A stretch of DNA of 64,000 nucleotides, taken from contig NZ_VFQE01000001.1 of the NCBI RefSeq assembly GCF_006717095.1, positions 1,240,001 through 1,304,000 on the forward strand, read 5' to 3'. The notes under the pieces were generated by a model. The model worked only from the letters and a program-made list of their open reading frames with translations. It made no database searches and was not told the origin of the DNA. Below are positions 49,398-58,624 of the stretch, piece after piece. The translations under genes were made by a program, and so were the position numbers. The DNA is from Blastococcus colisei. GTDB lineage: Bacteria > Actinomycetota > Actinomycetes > Mycobacteriales > Geodermatophilaceae. Positions within the stretch are counted from its first letter, which is position 1, and each line of letters begins with the position of its first letter.

Positions 49398-50090
49398 ATG
49401 CGCGCATCACGAGTCCTGCTCAGCGTCACCGTCATCGCCGCGCCCCTGCTGGTCGTGACACCGGCGACGGCCGCGCCGCCGGAGATCCCGGCGGACTGCG
49501 CGGTGCCGCCGGACATCGACCTCAGCGAGTACAACGTGATCATCGGGACCAACCGCTCCGAGGTCATCCAGGGCACCAGCGGACCTGACGCCATCTGCGC
49601 CCGGCTGGGCGACGACGTGATCCACGCGGGATCCGGGAACGACCTGATCCTCGGCGACACGTCGACCTTCTTCGGCAACGTCGGAGCTGCCGGCGGCCAC
49701 GACGTGATCGACGCCGGCTCCGGGGACGACGAGGTGCTGTCCGGCCCCGGGAACGACCGGGTGTCCGGTGGGTCCGGCAACGACTTCCTCGCGCTGGCCG
49801 TCGGCAACGACGTCGGATCCGGTGGATCCGGCGACGACGCCATTCAGGGGGGCTTCGGTCGGGACGAGATCGATGCCGGCTCAGGGAACGATTTCGTCGC
49901 GGGCGGCTTCGACGCCGATGTGCTCCTGGGCGGCTCGGGAAGCGACTTCCTCGCGGGCGAGTTGGCGCCCGACTCGCCGCCTCCGCCGCCGGGAGTGCAG
50001 GTGCCCGGGCCCGCGCGCGACGTCTGCCAGGGTGGCAGCGGAACCGATACCGGAGTCGACTGCGACGTCCGCACCTCCGTCGAGGCATGA
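49398..50090 (+). CDS. secreted RTX-type calcium-binding repeat protein
   Basis: 230 aa with a Sec signal peptide (RVLLSVTVIAAPLLVVTPATA, cleavage near residue 26). The mature protein carries about seven glycine/aspartate nonapeptide-like repeats: HAGSGNDLILGD, DAGSGDDEVLSG, SGGSGNDFLAL, SGGSGDDAIQGG, DAGSGNDFVAGG, LGGSGSDFLAGE. Such repeats bind calcium in a beta-roll. Three to four cysteines (CAVPP, CARLG, CQGG, CDVR) may give disulfides. There is no enzymatic domain. GAAGGG precedes ATG 49398. It sits between conserved genes (DUF2469 and yraN) and looks like an insertion into the block. Confidence 0.82.
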   Translation: MRASRVLLSVTVIAAPLLVVTPATAAPPEIPADCAVPPDIDLSEYNVIIGTNRSEVIQGTSGPDAICARLGDDVIHAGSGNDLILGDTSTFFGNVGAAGGHDVIDAGSGDDEVLSGPGNDRVSGGSGNDFLALAVGNDVGSGGSGDDAIQGGFGRDEIDAGSGNDFVAGGFDADVLLGGSGSDFLAGELAPDSPPPPPGVQVPGPARDVCQGGSGTDTGVDCDVRTSVEA

Positions 50091-50191
50091 CCGCCGCGGA
50101 TTCCTGACCGGGGTAGTCCACAGGGCGATCCGCTCTCCACAGATCCGGTGGCCTCCTGTCCGGGGGCCACCGGACCGGCCAGGGTCGATCC

Positions 50192-50551
50192 GTGTCCACC
50201 ACTACCGACCTCGGCCTCCGTGGCGAGCGGATCGCCGCTGCCTTCCTGAGCGACCTCGGGTTCCTCGTCATCGACCGCAACTGGCGCTGTCGCGAGGGCG
50301 AGCTCGACCTCGTCGCCCGTGAGCACGACGCCCTGGTCTTCTGCGAGGTGAAGACAAGGCGGGGGGTCGGCTACGGCCATCCCGTCGAGGCGGTCACCTC
50401 GGCGAAGCAGCGGCGGCTGCGCACGCTGGCCCACCGCTGGCTGGCCGCCCACGACGAGCACGCGCCCGAACTGCGCTTCGACGTCGTGGGAGTCCTGGTC
50501 CGTCCTTCCCGTCCGGCGCTCGTCACGCACATCCGGGCGGCCTTCCTGTGA
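50192..50551 (+). CDS. yraN: UPF0102 (YraN) family nuclease-like protein
   Basis: 119 aa with the restriction-endonuclease-like fold motif GELDLVAREHDALVFCEVKTR (catalytic-type D, E, K). Function is unknown. GTG 50192. In actinobacteria yraN-comM-dprA form an operon, as here; its stop overlaps comM. Confidence 0.93.
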   Translation: MSTTTDLGLRGERIAAAFLSDLGFLVIDRNWRCREGELDLVAREHDALVFCEVKTRRGVGYGHPVEAVTSAKQRRLRTLAHRWLAAHDEHAPELRFDVVGVLVRPSRPALVTHIRAAFL

Positions 50552-52068
50552 CCCTCGCCCGCACCTGGTCGGTCGGCCTGGCAGGCGTGCACGGCGCCAT
50601 GGTCGAGGTCGAGGTCGACATGGCCAACGGCGTGCCGCACGTCGCGCTCGTCGGCCTGCCGGACGCGGTGGTGCGTCAGTCGGTGGACCGCGTGCGCGCC
50701 GCGGTCGTGAACGCAGGTGCGAGCTTTCCGCAGCGGCGGATCACGATCGGCCTCTCGCCGGCCTCGATGCCGAAGCAGGGGAGCGGCTTCGACCTGGCCC
50801 TGGCCGCGGCGGTTCTCGCGGCGTCCGGGACGGTGTCGCCGGAGTCCGTCGACCGGCTGGTCCTCCTGGGCGAACTGGGGCTGGACGGATCGGTGCGCGG
50901 CATCCGCGGGGTGCTGCCCGCGGTTCTGGCGGCGGCCCGGGCCGGCCACGCCCAGGTGGTCGTCCCCGCCGCCAACGCCGAGGAAGCCGCGCTGGTCGAC
51001 AGCGTCGAGGTGCTCGCGGCGCGCACGCTCGGGGAGGTCCTCGCCCACCTGGCCGGGCGCACGCGGCTGAGTCCGCACGTCCGGGGGCCGCTGCCCGAGC
51101 CTCCACTCCCACCCGACCTCGGCGACGTCGTCGGCCAGGCGGCGGGGCGGCGGGCCGTCGAGGTAGCGGCCGCGGGCGGGCACCACCTGCTCCTCGCCGG
51201 CCCACCGGGAGCGGGCAAGACCATGCTCGCGGAACGCCTGCCCGGCCTCCTGCCGCCGCTGGACGAGCAGGCCGCGCTGGAGGTGACGGCCATCCACTCC
51301 GTGGCGGGCACGCTGCCGCCAGGGGCGCCGCTGGTCACCCGGCCGACGTTCGAGGCGCCCCACCACTCCGCCACCATGGCTGCCCTCATCGGCGGCGGCT
51401 CGGGCCAGATCCGGCCCGGCGCGGTCTGCCGGGCCCATCGCGGCGTCCTCTTCCTGGACGAGGCACCCGAGTTCCCTCGCGCGGTGCTCGACACGCTGCG
51501 GCAGCCGCTCGAGCGCGGCCAGGTGACGATCCAGCGCGCGGCCGGATCGGCCACGTTCCCCTGCCGGGCCCAGCTGGTGCTGGCTGCCAATCCCTGTCCT
51601 TGCGCGAGCGCCGCCGGCGACACCGCCTGCACCTGCAGTCCGCTGGAGCGGCGGCGCTACCGGTCCCGTCTGTCGGGGCCGTTGCTGGACCGGATCGATC
51701 TGCGGGTCGACCTGCCACCGGTCACGAGGGCCGCGTGGCTGGACGGGCTGGAGGCGCCGGAGACGACGGCCGAGGTGGCCCGGCGGGTGGCCGCCGCACG
51801 GGGCGCGGCGGGGGAGCGGCTGACGGGCACCGGCTTCACGGTCAACAGCCAGGTCCCCGGGCGGCTGCTGCGGGAGCGGTGGGCGGTGCCGCGCTCCTCC
51901 CTCGGGCTGGTCGAGCGGGCCCTGGAGCGGGGGGCACTGTCGGTCCGCGGGTTCGACCGGGTCCTGCGCGTGGCATGGACGTTGTGCGACCTGGCCGGAC
52001 GCGCCGTGCCCGGTCCCGACGAGGTGGCCGAGGCCCTCGGCATGCGCCTGCAGCGGGTGGCGGCATGA
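50548..52068 (+). CDS. comM: YifB/ComM family Mg-chelatase-like AAA+ ATPase
   Basis: 506 aa. An N-terminal Lon-like domain (GVPHVALVGLPDAVVRQSVDRV; GSGFDLALAAAVLAASG) is followed by the AAA+ module with Walker A AGPPGAGKTML (about 217-227) and Walker B VLFLDEAPEF. A zinc-type cysteine cluster CPCASAAGDTACTC (about 350-363) and the Mg-chelatase C-terminal domain complete it. ComM is a helicase promoting branch migration of integrated donor DNA in transformation. GTG 50548; the stop overlaps dprA. Confidence 0.94.
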   Translation: MTLARTWSVGLAGVHGAMVEVEVDMANGVPHVALVGLPDAVVRQSVDRVRAAVVNAGASFPQRRITIGLSPASMPKQGSGFDLALAAAVLAASGTVSPESVDRLVLLGELGLDGSVRGIRGVLPAVLAAARAGHAQVVVPAANAEEAALVDSVEVLAARTLGEVLAHLAGRTRLSPHVRGPLPEPPLPPDLGDVVGQAAGRRAVEVAAAGGHHLLLAGPPGAGKTMLAERLPGLLPPLDEQAALEVTAIHSVAGTLPPGAPLVTRPTFEAPHHSATMAALIGGGSGQIRPGAVCRAHRGVLFLDEAPEFPRAVLDTLRQPLERGQVTIQRAAGSATFPCRAQLVLAANPCPCASAAGDTACTCSPLERRRYRSRLSGPLLDRIDLRVDLPPVTRAAWLDGLEAPETTAEVARRVAAARGAAGERLTGTGFTVNSQVPGRLLRERWAVPRSSLGLVERALERGALSVRGFDRVLRVAWTLCDLAGRAVPGPDEVAEALGMRLQRVAA

Positions 52069-53318
52069 GCCTCGACGAGGATCTCGAGGAGGCCGCGGCT
52101 GCCGGGGTCGGCCTGCCCGCCGGTCTGGGCCTGCGCCGGGCCCGTGCCTGGCTGAGCCGGGCCGTCGAGCCCGGCACGATCGACTTCTGGCGCTACGTCG
52201 AGGACGTCGGCCCGGTGGAGGCCGTCCGCCGGCTGCGTTCGGGCCGGGCGCCGGAGCGGATCCGGTCGCTGGTCGGGGCCCGGGCGGAGCAGGACGCGAC
52301 CCTGGCCGACCTGACGCGGGCCGAGCGCTGCGGCGCCCGGCTCGTGGTCCCCGAGGACGACGAGTGGCCGGCGCTGCCGCTGCACGCGCTCACCCTGGCG
52401 GTGAGCGCCGAGCCACGGGAGCCGGCGAACCAGTCCGACCGCACCAAGGCCCCCGTACCGCCGCTCGCGCTGTGGGTGCGCGGACCGGCGCGGCTGGACG
52501 AGCTGGTCGACCGGTCGGTGGCGATCGTGGGGTCGCGGGCATCGACCGCGTACGGCGAGCACGTGGCCGCCGAGCTGGGGCACCAGCTCGGCGAGCGTGC
52601 GTGGACCGTCGTCTCGGGCGGGGCCTTCGGCATCGATGCCGCGGCCCATCGGGGGGCCTTGGCAGCCGGAGCGCCGACCCTGGCCGTCCTGGCCTGCGGC
52701 GTCGACCGGCCCTATCCCGCGGCCCACGGCGCGCTCTTCCACCGCATCGCCGAGACCGGGCTCCTGGTCAGCGAATGGCCGCCGGGCTGCGCGCCACTGC
52801 GCCACCGCTTCCTCGTCCGCAACCGGCTGATCGCCGCGCTGACGAGGGGAACCGTCGTCGTGGAGGCCGCCGCGCGCTCCGGTGCCCAGGCGACGGCACG
52901 TCGCGCCCAGGACCTCGGCCGTCAGGTCCTGGTCGTGCCCGGCCCCGTCACGAGCGCGATGAGTGTGGGGTGCCATGAGCTGCTGCGCGACGAGAACCTC
53001 CAGGCGGTCCTGGTGACCTCTGCAGCACAGGTCGTCCAGGCTGTCGGGCGGATCGGCGACGACCTCGCCCCGCCGGTGGTGGGACCCACGTCGCTCCGGG
53101 ACGGGCTCGGTGACCTGGCGGCCCGCGTCCTGGACGCCTGCCCGGTCCGCGCCGGCGCGAGCCCCGAGCGGCTGGCCGCCATCGCCGGCTGCGACGTCCT
53201 CGAGGTCCTGAGAGTGCTGCCGGTCCTGGAACTGGCCGACCTCGTGGAGTGGACCGGCACCGGGTGGCGGGTGGCGCCACCGTCCGGGCGGAAGGGAGGT
53301 CCCGGCGCGGCGGCTTGA
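52065..53318 (+). CDS. dprA: DNA processing protein DprA
   Basis: 417 aa. DprA loads RecA onto incoming single strands in natural transformation. The Rossmann-like core has [17 protein letters not shown] (about 154-170), [18 protein letters not shown], and [23 protein letters not shown]-terminal winged-helix domain follows (about 345-405). ATG 52065 overlaps comM. The presence of comM and dprA fits, but does not prove, natural competence. Confidence 0.95.
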   Translation: MSLDEDLEEAAAAGVGLPAGLGLRRARAWLSRAVEPGTIDFWRYVEDVGPVEAVRRLRSGRAPERIRSLVGARAEQDATLADLTRAERCGARLVVPEDDEWPALPLHALTLAVSAEPREPANQSDRTKAPVPPLALWVRGPARLDELVDRSVAIVGSRASTAYGEHVAAELGHQLGERAWTVVSGGAFGIDAAAHRGALAAGAPTLAVLACGVDRPYPAAHGALFHRIAETGLLVSEWPPGCAPLRHRFLVRNRLIAALTRGTVVVEAAARSGAQATARRAQDLGRQVLVVPGPVTSAMSVGCHELLRDENLQAVLVTSAAQVVQAVGRIGDDLAPPVVGPTSLRDGLGDLAARVLDACPVRAGASPERLAAIAGCDVLEVLRVLPVLELADLVEWTGTGWRVAPPSGRKGGPGAAA

Positions 53319-53350
53319 CGGTCGGGGGAGCGCCGTCGGACGGTTCCCGG

Positions 53351-54286
53351 GTGGCCGCGGGGACAGCAGACGTGCGGGCGGCGCTGCCGTCAGCGCTGGC
53401 CGCTGCCCTGGAAGGGTACGAGGACCACCTGCGCACCCAGCGTGACCTGTCCGACCACACCGTTCGCGGCTACGTGACGGACGCGGTCGGTCTGCTGGAC
53501 CACCTCTCCCGGCGCGGAGGCGCGCAGGCACACGACCTCGACCTCGCCACGCTGCGCAGCTGGCTGGCCCAGGGCCGCACCCGGGGGCACACCCGCGCGA
53601 CGATCGCCCGACACGCGGCGTCCGCCCGGTCGTTCACGGCCTGGCTGCGTCGTGCCGGGCTCACGCCGGAGGACGCCGGCCTGCGGCTGGTCAGCCCGAA
53701 GGCGCACCGCACGCTGCCCGGGGTGCTCGCCCCGGACCAGGCGCGCGCGGTCGTCGAGTCGACCTCCGGCGCCGACGAGCCGATCGGGCTGCGCGACGCG
53801 GTGGTGCTGGAGCTGCTCTACGCGAGCGGAATCCGGGTCAGCGAGCTCGTCGGCCTCGACGTCGACGACGTGGACCGCGGTCGACGGCTGCTCCGCGTCC
53901 TCGGGAAGGGGAGCAAGGAGCGCAGCGTGCCCTACGGCGTCCCGGCCGAGTGCGCCCTGGACGCCTGGCTGACCCGTGGCCGGCCTGCGCTGGCCACGCC
54001 CGACTCTGGGCCGGCCCTGCTGCTGGGCGCGCGCGGCCGCCGGCTCGATCCCCGCGAGGTCCGGCGGACCGTCCACGCAGCCGTCGCCGGCACGGACGGA
54101 GCGCCCGACATCGGACCGCACGGCCTGCGGCACTCCGCGGCCACCCATGTGCTGGAGGGCGGCGCCGACCTGCGCTCGGTCCAGGAGTTGCTCGGCCACG
54201 CTAGCCTCGCGACGACCCAGATCTACACGCACGTGACGGTCGAGCGGCTCCGTGCGGTCCATGCGCAAGCGCATCCCCGCGCCTGA
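53351..54286 (+). CDS. xerC: tyrosine recombinase XerC
   Basis: 311 aa from GTG 53351. The frame is open upstream; TTG 53315 gives 12 more residues. The N-terminal SAM-like domain ([20 protein letters not shown]) binds DNA; catalytic residues are R in [12 protein letters not shown] (near 163), H-x-x-R in [11 protein letters not shown] (near 257), H in LGHASLATT and the nucleophile Y in IYTHVT (near 291). XerC resolves chromosome dimers with XerD at dif. The dprA-xerC-whiG/rpsB context matches actinobacteria. Confidence 0.94.
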   Translation: MAAGTADVRAALPSALAAALEGYEDHLRTQRDLSDHTVRGYVTDAVGLLDHLSRRGGAQAHDLDLATLRSWLAQGRTRGHTRATIARHAASARSFTAWLRRAGLTPEDAGLRLVSPKAHRTLPGVLAPDQARAVVESTSGADEPIGLRDAVVLELLYASGIRVSELVGLDVDDVDRGRRLLRVLGKGSKERSVPYGVPAECALDAWLTRGRPALATPDSGPALLLGARGRRLDPREVRRTVHAAVAGTDGAPDIGPHGLRHSAATHVLEGGADLRSVQELLGHASLATTQIYTHVTVERLRAVHAQAHPRA

Positions 54287-54378
54287 GAGGGTGGCCGCCT
54301 GCCGATACGAAACGGCAGTGGCTGCAACGGGGCAGGACCACAGGGCAGGACCGACCACCAGTACCGAGGAGCGCGACC

Positions 54379-55191
54379 GTGCCTGAGGCGACCATCCACC
54401 GGCTGGACGAGTACGACGATTCCCACGATGACGCGGACGCCTTGCTGGCCCAGCTGTGGGCCGACTACGTCGCCGACCGTGACCCCGGGCTGCGGGACCG
54501 GCTGATCCTCCACTACGCGCCCCTGGTGAAGTACGTCGCCGGCCGGGTGGGCAGCGGCCTGCCCGCGCACGTCGAGCAGGCCGACCTGGTCTCCTACGGC
54601 ACCTTCGGTCTCATCGACGCGATCACCCGCTTCGAGCCCACCCGCGAGGTCAAGTTCGAGAGCTACGCGATGGCGCGGATCCGCGGCGCGATCATCGACG
54701 AGCTGCGCAACACCGACTGGATCCCGCGGTCGGTGCGCATGAAGGCCCGCCAGTTCGAGCGCACCGTCGCCGAGCTCGAGGCCAGGCTGCACCGCACCCC
54801 GACCGATGAAGAGGTCGCGGCCGAGATGGACATGGACGTCGAGGACATCCGCAAGTTCCTCGGCCAGCTGTCCCTGGTCAACGTGGTCGCCCTCGACGAG
54901 CTGCTCACCGACGACGACGGCGGCGGCTCGCCGCGTCTCGGCGACACCCTCCAGGACTCCAGTGCCCTCGACCCGCAGGCCATGGCCGAGCACGGCGAGG
55001 CTCGCCAGCTGCTCGCCCGCGCCGTCGAGCAGCTGCCCGAGCGCGAGAAGGTCGTCGTCAGCCTCTACTACTTCGAGGGGCTCACGCTGGCCGACATCGG
55101 GCGGGTGCTGGGCGTGACCGAGAGTCGCATCTGCCAGCTGCACACCAAGGCCGTGCTGCACCTGCGCACCAAGCTCGCCGACATCGCCTGA
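54379..55191 (+). CDS. whiG: RNA polymerase sigma factor WhiG/FliA family
   Basis: 270-aa sigma-28-type factor. Region 2 includes [18 protein letters not shown] and [16 protein letters not shown], plus [26 protein letters not shown] in two adjoining parts. Region 3 ([12 protein letters not shown]) and region 4 ([43 protein letters not shown]) follow. WhiG controls spore development in Streptomyces, and FliA controls motility elsewhere; either use is possible. GTG 54379 has GAGGAG upstream. A matching promoter candidate lies at 47204-47231. Confidence 0.93.
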   Translation: MPEATIHRLDEYDDSHDDADALLAQLWADYVADRDPGLRDRLILHYAPLVKYVAGRVGSGLPAHVEQADLVSYGTFGLIDAITRFEPTREVKFESYAMARIRGAIIDELRNTDWIPRSVRMKARQFERTVAELEARLHRTPTDEEVAAEMDMDVEDIRKFLGQLSLVNVVALDELLTDDDGGGSPRLGDTLQDSSALDPQAMAEHGEARQLLARAVEQLPEREKVVVSLYYFEGLTLADIGRVLGVTESRICQLHTKAVLHLRTKLADIA

Positions 55192-55304
55192 CACCGGGAC
55201 GGTCGACTCCCCATCTTCCGCCTCCGGGCAGTTCGCTCGTCGCCATCGGCGGCGCCGTGCGGTCTCGGCGTCGATTCGCCATCAGAAGTATCGGCAGTTG
55301 TGGC

Positions 55305-55310
55305 TATCAT
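55305..55310 (+). promoter_or_regulatory. -10 element of the CmtR-like regulator gene, leaderless
   Basis: TATCAT, a good -10 match, ends 6 nt before the GTG at 55317. TCGCCA (55276-55281) and TGGCGA (55318-55323) form an inverted repeat around it, a possible operator. Confidence 0.45.
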
Positions 55311-55316
55311 CGCCGC

Positions 55317-55700
55317 GTGGCGATGCAGATGTCCGAACCCCAGCGTGCCGCGGAACCGGCGGTGAACGAGTCCGCCGCGCTGTCCGCGGCGGCGTGCATG
55401 TTCCGCAGCCTCGGCGATCCCGCCCGCCTGGCGATCCTGCGGCACCTCGCACTGGGCGAGCACAAGGTCGCCGACCTCACGTCCCACCTCGGGCTGGCGC
55501 AGTCCACGGTCTCGGCGCACCTGGCGTGCCTGCGCGACTGCGGCCTGGCCGTCTCCCGCCCGCAGGGTCGCGCGTCGATGTGGTCGTTGGCCACCGCCCC
55601 CGAACTGCTCGACCTGCTCGCTGCTGCCGAGCGGCTGCTCGCGGTCACCGGCGACGCCGTCGCCCTCTGCCCGGCCTACGGCGAGGCGGCCGGCCGATGA
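55317..55700 (+). CDS. ArsR-family metal-sensing repressor, CmtR-like
   Basis: 127 aa winged helix-turn-helix protein (FRSLGDPARLAILRHLALGE; GLAQSTVSAHLACLRDCGL). C71 and C75 in the recognition helix (CLRDC) and C118 near the C-terminus copy the arrangement of mycobacterial CmtR, which senses cadmium and lead through C57, C61 and C102. C27 is an extra possible ligand. GTG 55317 fits a leaderless mRNA. It overlaps the CDF transporter gene by 4 bp, so it should repress its own operon until metal binds. Confidence 0.85.
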   Translation: MAMQMSEPQRAAEPAVNESAALSAAACMFRSLGDPARLAILRHLALGEHKVADLTSHLGLAQSTVSAHLACLRDCGLAVSRPQGRASMWSLATAPELLDLLAAAERLLAVTGDAVALCPAYGEAAGR

Positions 55701-56437
55701 TCGCCACCCACGCGCACCCCGGTCTGACGGCGGCCCAGCGCACCCGGCTGGGCCGCCGCGCCCGGCTGCTGGCCGGTGCGTCCGTCACCTACAACGTCGT
55801 CGAGGCGATCATCGCGGTCGCCGCCGGTGTCGCCGCGGGATCGGTCGCCCTGATCGGATTCGGCCTCGACTCGGTCGTCGAGGTCTCCAGCGGGTTGATC
55901 ATCCTGTGGCAGTTCCGGCACCGGCTGCCTGAGTCCCGGGAGCGGCAGGCGCTGCGGCTCATGGCGCTCTCGTTCTTCGCCCTCGCCGCCTACGTGACCG
56001 TGGAATCCCTCCGGGCACTCTTCCTCGGCGGTGACCCCGAGCCCTCGCCGGTCGGCATCGCACTCGCGACCGCCTCGCTGCTCGTCATGCCGTTCCTGTC
56101 CTGGGCGCAGCGGCGCACCGGCCGTGCTCTCGGCTCCTCCGCGGTCGTAGCCGACTCCACCCAGACGCTGCTGTGCACCTATCTGTCAGCGGTGCTGCTC
56201 GTCGGCCTGCTGCTCAACGCGACACTGGGGTGGGGCTGGGCGGATCCGATCGCCGGCCTGATCATCGCCGCCGTCGCGGTCCGGGAGGGCGTCGAGGCGT
56301 GGCGCGGCGAGGGCTGCTACCCACCCGGCCCCAGCGGCGACATCAGCGCCGTCGAGAAGGCGTGCGGCTGCTGCGCGCCCGCTGCGACCGCAGGGCCGCA
56401 GACCGTCGCGCCGGGCCGGCCCCCAGCCGCCCGCTGA
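55697..56437 (+). CDS. cation diffusion facilitator-type transporter
   Basis: 246 aa with 5-6 membrane segments. CDF features: GASVTYNVVEAIIAVAAGV, GSVALIGFGLDSVVEVSSG (D with E, where H/D are more usual) and SSAVVADSTQTLLCTYLSA. It lacks the full cytoplasmic C-terminal domain of larger CDFs and instead ends in a short tail with a cysteine cluster (KACGCCAP) that could bind soft metals. It is coupled to the CmtR-like sensor by an ATGA overlap, so cadmium, lead or zinc efflux is the likely role. Confidence 0.85.
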   Translation: MIATHAHPGLTAAQRTRLGRRARLLAGASVTYNVVEAIIAVAAGVAAGSVALIGFGLDSVVEVSSGLIILWQFRHRLPESRERQALRLMALSFFALAAYVTVESLRALFLGGDPEPSPVGIALATASLLVMPFLSWAQRRTGRALGSSAVVADSTQTLLCTYLSAVLLVGLLLNATLGWGWADPIAGLIIAAVAVREGVEAWRGEGCYPPGPSGDISAVEKACGCCAPAATAGPQTVAPGRPPAAR

Positions 56438-56493
56438 TGGTGCCCGAACGCGGAGTCCGGGTCACCGCCTGACCGCGAGGGGTGGCAGCCGGC

Positions 56494-56952
56494 TCACGGC
56501 ACCTGACCGAGCAGCGGCTGCACGCCGGGGGCGTTCCGGTACCCGGGCTGCCACGGCAGGCGGCCGGTGGAGTCCGGCCAGACCAGTTGCAGAGCCTCGA
56601 CCGAGCCGTAGACGTCCCGCGCCGACGCCAGGCCGCCGGTGTCCTCGACCCGGAGGAAGACCACGGGGCCGTCCTCGTCGGTGAACTCTCCGGTGCGCTG
56701 TCCGGGGCGGTAGGAGCCACCCGCGCGGACCTGCTCGGCGACGGCGTTCAGGAAGTCCTGGGCGACCGGGGCCGGCAGCCCCAGCACCACGATCTCGGGA
56801 TGGCCGGCCGCGGTGAGCCCGACGGTGTAGGACGACGGCGTCCCCGTCGACCTTCTCGGTACGCGGACGTGCTCCACCGCCCAGCCGAAGCGTTCGATGA
56901 GGAGCCGCAGGTCGGCGTGGGGCTCGGAGCTGCGCGAGCGACGCCATCCCAT
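56494..56952 (-). CDS. DUF4262 domain-containing protein
   Basis: 152 aa. SSYTVGLTAAGHPEIVVLGLP (about 42-62) and the following AQDFLNAVAEQV are the DUF4262 hallmark; the C-terminal half has GPVVFLRVED and LQLVWPDSTGRLPWQPGYR. Function unknown. ATG 56952 was chosen; no strong ribosome binding site. It is alone on the minus strand in the accessory patch. Confidence 0.78.
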   Translation of the reverse strand: MGWRRSRSSEPHADLRLLIERFGWAVEHVRVPRRSTGTPSSYTVGLTAAGHPEIVVLGLPAPVAQDFLNAVAEQVRAGGSYRPGQRTGEFTDEDGPVVFLRVEDTGGLASARDVYGSVEALQLVWPDSTGRLPWQPGYRNAPGVQPLLGQVP

Positions 56953-57063
56953 CGGCCGACCATAGCGACGCCCCGAGGAGCAGGTGCGAGGAAAGCAGGG
57001 GCGTGCCGCATCGGCGCACGGAGCCCGCCGACATCGCCCGACGACATGCCCGGCTTCGCCCGA

Positions 57064-57069
57064 TAGCGT
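57064..57069 (+). promoter_or_regulatory. -10 element of the small ORF at 57076
   Basis: TAGCGT fits TANNNT and ends 6 nt before the GTG at 57076; it would serve the small ORF and the coupled GNAT gene. Confidence 0.4.
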
Positions 57070-57075
57070 CGGGTC

Positions 57076-57216
57076 GTGCCCACGTCGGATCTCGCGCGCA
57101 TGATCGGGGCCGGGCTGGCCGGCCGGGTCGCAGAGGCCCGGGCTCGCGCGGCGGCGCTGCCCGTCGTGCCGGCGCTGTGCGCCGAACCCATCCGTCGGGA
57201 GGAGCGGGAAGCGTGA
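57076..57216 (+). CDS. small ORF, possible leader of the GNAT gene
   Basis: 46 aa from GTG 57076: begins MPTSDLARMIGAGLAGRVAE and ends EPIRREEREA. It would form one amphipathic helix with a single cysteine. A -10-like TAGCGT lies 6 nt upstream and its TGA overlaps the GTG of the acetyltransferase gene (GTGA), so it could couple translation. No homologue is known to me, so coding is not certain. Confidence 0.4.
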   Translation: MPTSDLARMIGAGLAGRVAEARARAAALPVVPALCAEPIRREEREA

Positions 57217-57815
57217 CCGGCCTGGTCGCGAGATCGCTCGACGCCACGACGTGGCCGGACGTCGCCCGCCTCGTGGAGAGCCACAACGGCGTGTGGGGCG
57301 GCTGCTGGTGCATGGCCTTCCACCCCCAGCGCGAGGGCGGACCGAAGACCGCCGCCGACAACCGCAGGGACAAGGAGTCGCTGGTCCGCGAAGGCCAGGC
57401 GCACGCGGCACTGGTGTACGACGGCGCCGACTGCGTCGGCTGGTGCCAGTTCGGCCCCACGGACGAGTTGCCCCGGATCAAGCACCGCAAGGCCTACACG
57501 GCCGGACCGAGCACCCTTCCGGACTGGCGCATCACCTGCTTCTTCGTCGACCGCGGGGACCGGCGCCGCGGCGTCGCGTCGGCGGCACTCGACGGGGCCC
57601 TGCAGGAGATCGCGCGACTCGGCGGTGGACTCGTGGAGAGCTACCCCGAGGACGTCGAGGGCCGGAAGGTCTCCAGCTCCTTCCTGCACAACAGCACCGT
57701 CTCGTTGTTCGAGCGACACGGGTTCGAGCGCACCCGACGGATCGGCAAGGACCGCTGGGTCGTGGCCCGGCTCGTCCTCCAGTCGGCGCTCGGCGCCGGG
57801 CTGGTCAGCCCATAG
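57213..57815 (+). CDS. GNAT family N-acetyltransferase
   Basis: 200 aa. The start of the fold is TWPDVARLVESHNGVWGGCW; DWRITCFFVDRGDRRRGVAS holds the acetyl-CoA loop (R-R-G-V-A) and NSTVSLFERHGFERTRR the C-terminal signature. The tryptophan/cysteine-rich WGGCWCMAFH near the N-terminus is found in a group of uncharacterised acetyltransferases. GTG 57213 overlaps the small ORF. The 3' end overlaps the convergent M23 peptidase gene by 11 bp. Confidence 0.84.
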   Translation: MTGLVARSLDATTWPDVARLVESHNGVWGGCWCMAFHPQREGGPKTAADNRRDKESLVREGQAHAALVYDGADCVGWCQFGPTDELPRIKHRKAYTAGPSTLPDWRITCFFVDRGDRRRGVASAALDGALQEIARLGGGLVESYPEDVEGRKVSSSFLHNSTVSLFERHGFERTRRIGKDRWVVARLVLQSALGAGLVSP

Positions 57816-58326
57816 GCAGGAGACGCACGCGCGGCGGCCGCAGCAGCGTCAACGGGTCGAGGTAGGTCCCGCCGCGACGCAGCCCCCAGTGCAGGCAGGC
57901 CTGGACCGGGCACCCGGCGTGGCCGATGGCCAAGGTCCCGATGGGAGAGCCCCGGCTGACGGGCTGGCCGGCCGCGATGGACGGGTCGACCGGCTCGTAC
58001 GTCGTCCGGAGTCCGCCCGCGTGGTCGATGCTCACCACCGGGCGGCCGGCCACCATGCCCGCGAAGACCACCACGCCGTCGCCGGCCGCGAGCACCGGAG
58101 CGTGCGGCGGGCCGTGCAGGTCGACCCCACGGTGACCGGCGGCGTAGGGATGGGGGAGTCGGTCGAAGGGGCGGGTCACCGTCAGGTCGCCGTCCAGCGG
58201 TGGTCCCCACGCACTGCCGGCCACGGAGAGGGCGCGCGCCACGGCTACCGGCTCGGCCGCCGCGGATGCCGGCAGCACGGCGAGGCCGACGCAGAGCAGG
58301 AGGAGGGCCAGAGCGCGGGAGGGCAT
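57805..58326 (-). CDS. secreted M23-family peptidase
   Basis: 173 aa with a signal peptide ([18 protein letters not shown], cleavage near 24). Zinc ligands H65 and D69 lie in HRGVDLHG and H146 in LHWGLRRGG, as in LytM/M23 cell-wall endopeptidases; YAAGHRG and [11 protein letters not shown] are typical. ATG 58326 is preferred; ATG 58374 is possible. A secreted M23 gene divergent from rpsB is also found in mycobacteria. The likely role is peptidoglycan remodelling. Confidence 0.88.
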   Translation of the reverse strand: MPSRALALLLLCVGLAVLPASAAAEPVAVARALSVAGSAWGPPLDGDLTVTRPFDRLPHPYAAGHRGVDLHGPPHAPVLAAGDGVVVFAGMVAGRPVVSIDHAGGLRTTYEPVDPSIAAGQPVSRGSPIGTLAIGHAGCPVQACLHWGLRRGGTYLDPLTLLRPPRVRLLPMG

Positions 58327-58624
58327 GGGGCACGCTGGCTCGGAGCCCGCCGTCGGAGGGTGGTCCGGACGCATCTGTGGACGGCCGCCACCGCTGGGGA
58401 GAGCAGCGCCCGGCCTCGCGTATGCTGTCCGGTGCGACCCGAACCGATGGGTCGACTTCGCGCGTCCTCTTCCCGCCGCATTCGGCGGGGCAGTCGCCAC
58501 CTCGGTCCCGACGGGCAACCGCCGGGGATGTGGCGCGGCCGGACGCCAGGGCGGTGCACCACCCGGTGCCCGCGACGAACCGAGACGAGCGCGGCTCCGG
58601 CCGCGCGGACACAGAGAGGCTGCA
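58327..58624 (+). other. rpsB leader region between the M23 and rpsB genes
   Basis: About 300 bp without a gene. TATGCT (58421-58426) is a good -10 element, which would give a leader of about 190 nt before rpsB. Within it CCCGCCG (58472-58478) and CGGCGGG (58483-58489) make a 7-bp hairpin with a 4-base loop. A long structured leader could allow ribosomal-protein autoregulation. No -35 element or known RNA family was recognised. Confidence 0.45.

Noticed and set aside
50092-53318. Defence island or new immune system around yraN-comM-dprA
   Set aside because: These three genes form the normal actinobacterial operon. The RTX gene upstream has no defence-type domain.
55317-58326. Mobile island in the 55-58 kb accessory patch
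   Set aside because: No integrase, inverted repeats or attachment-site duplication is seen, and the M23 gene next to rpsB is part of the conserved order.
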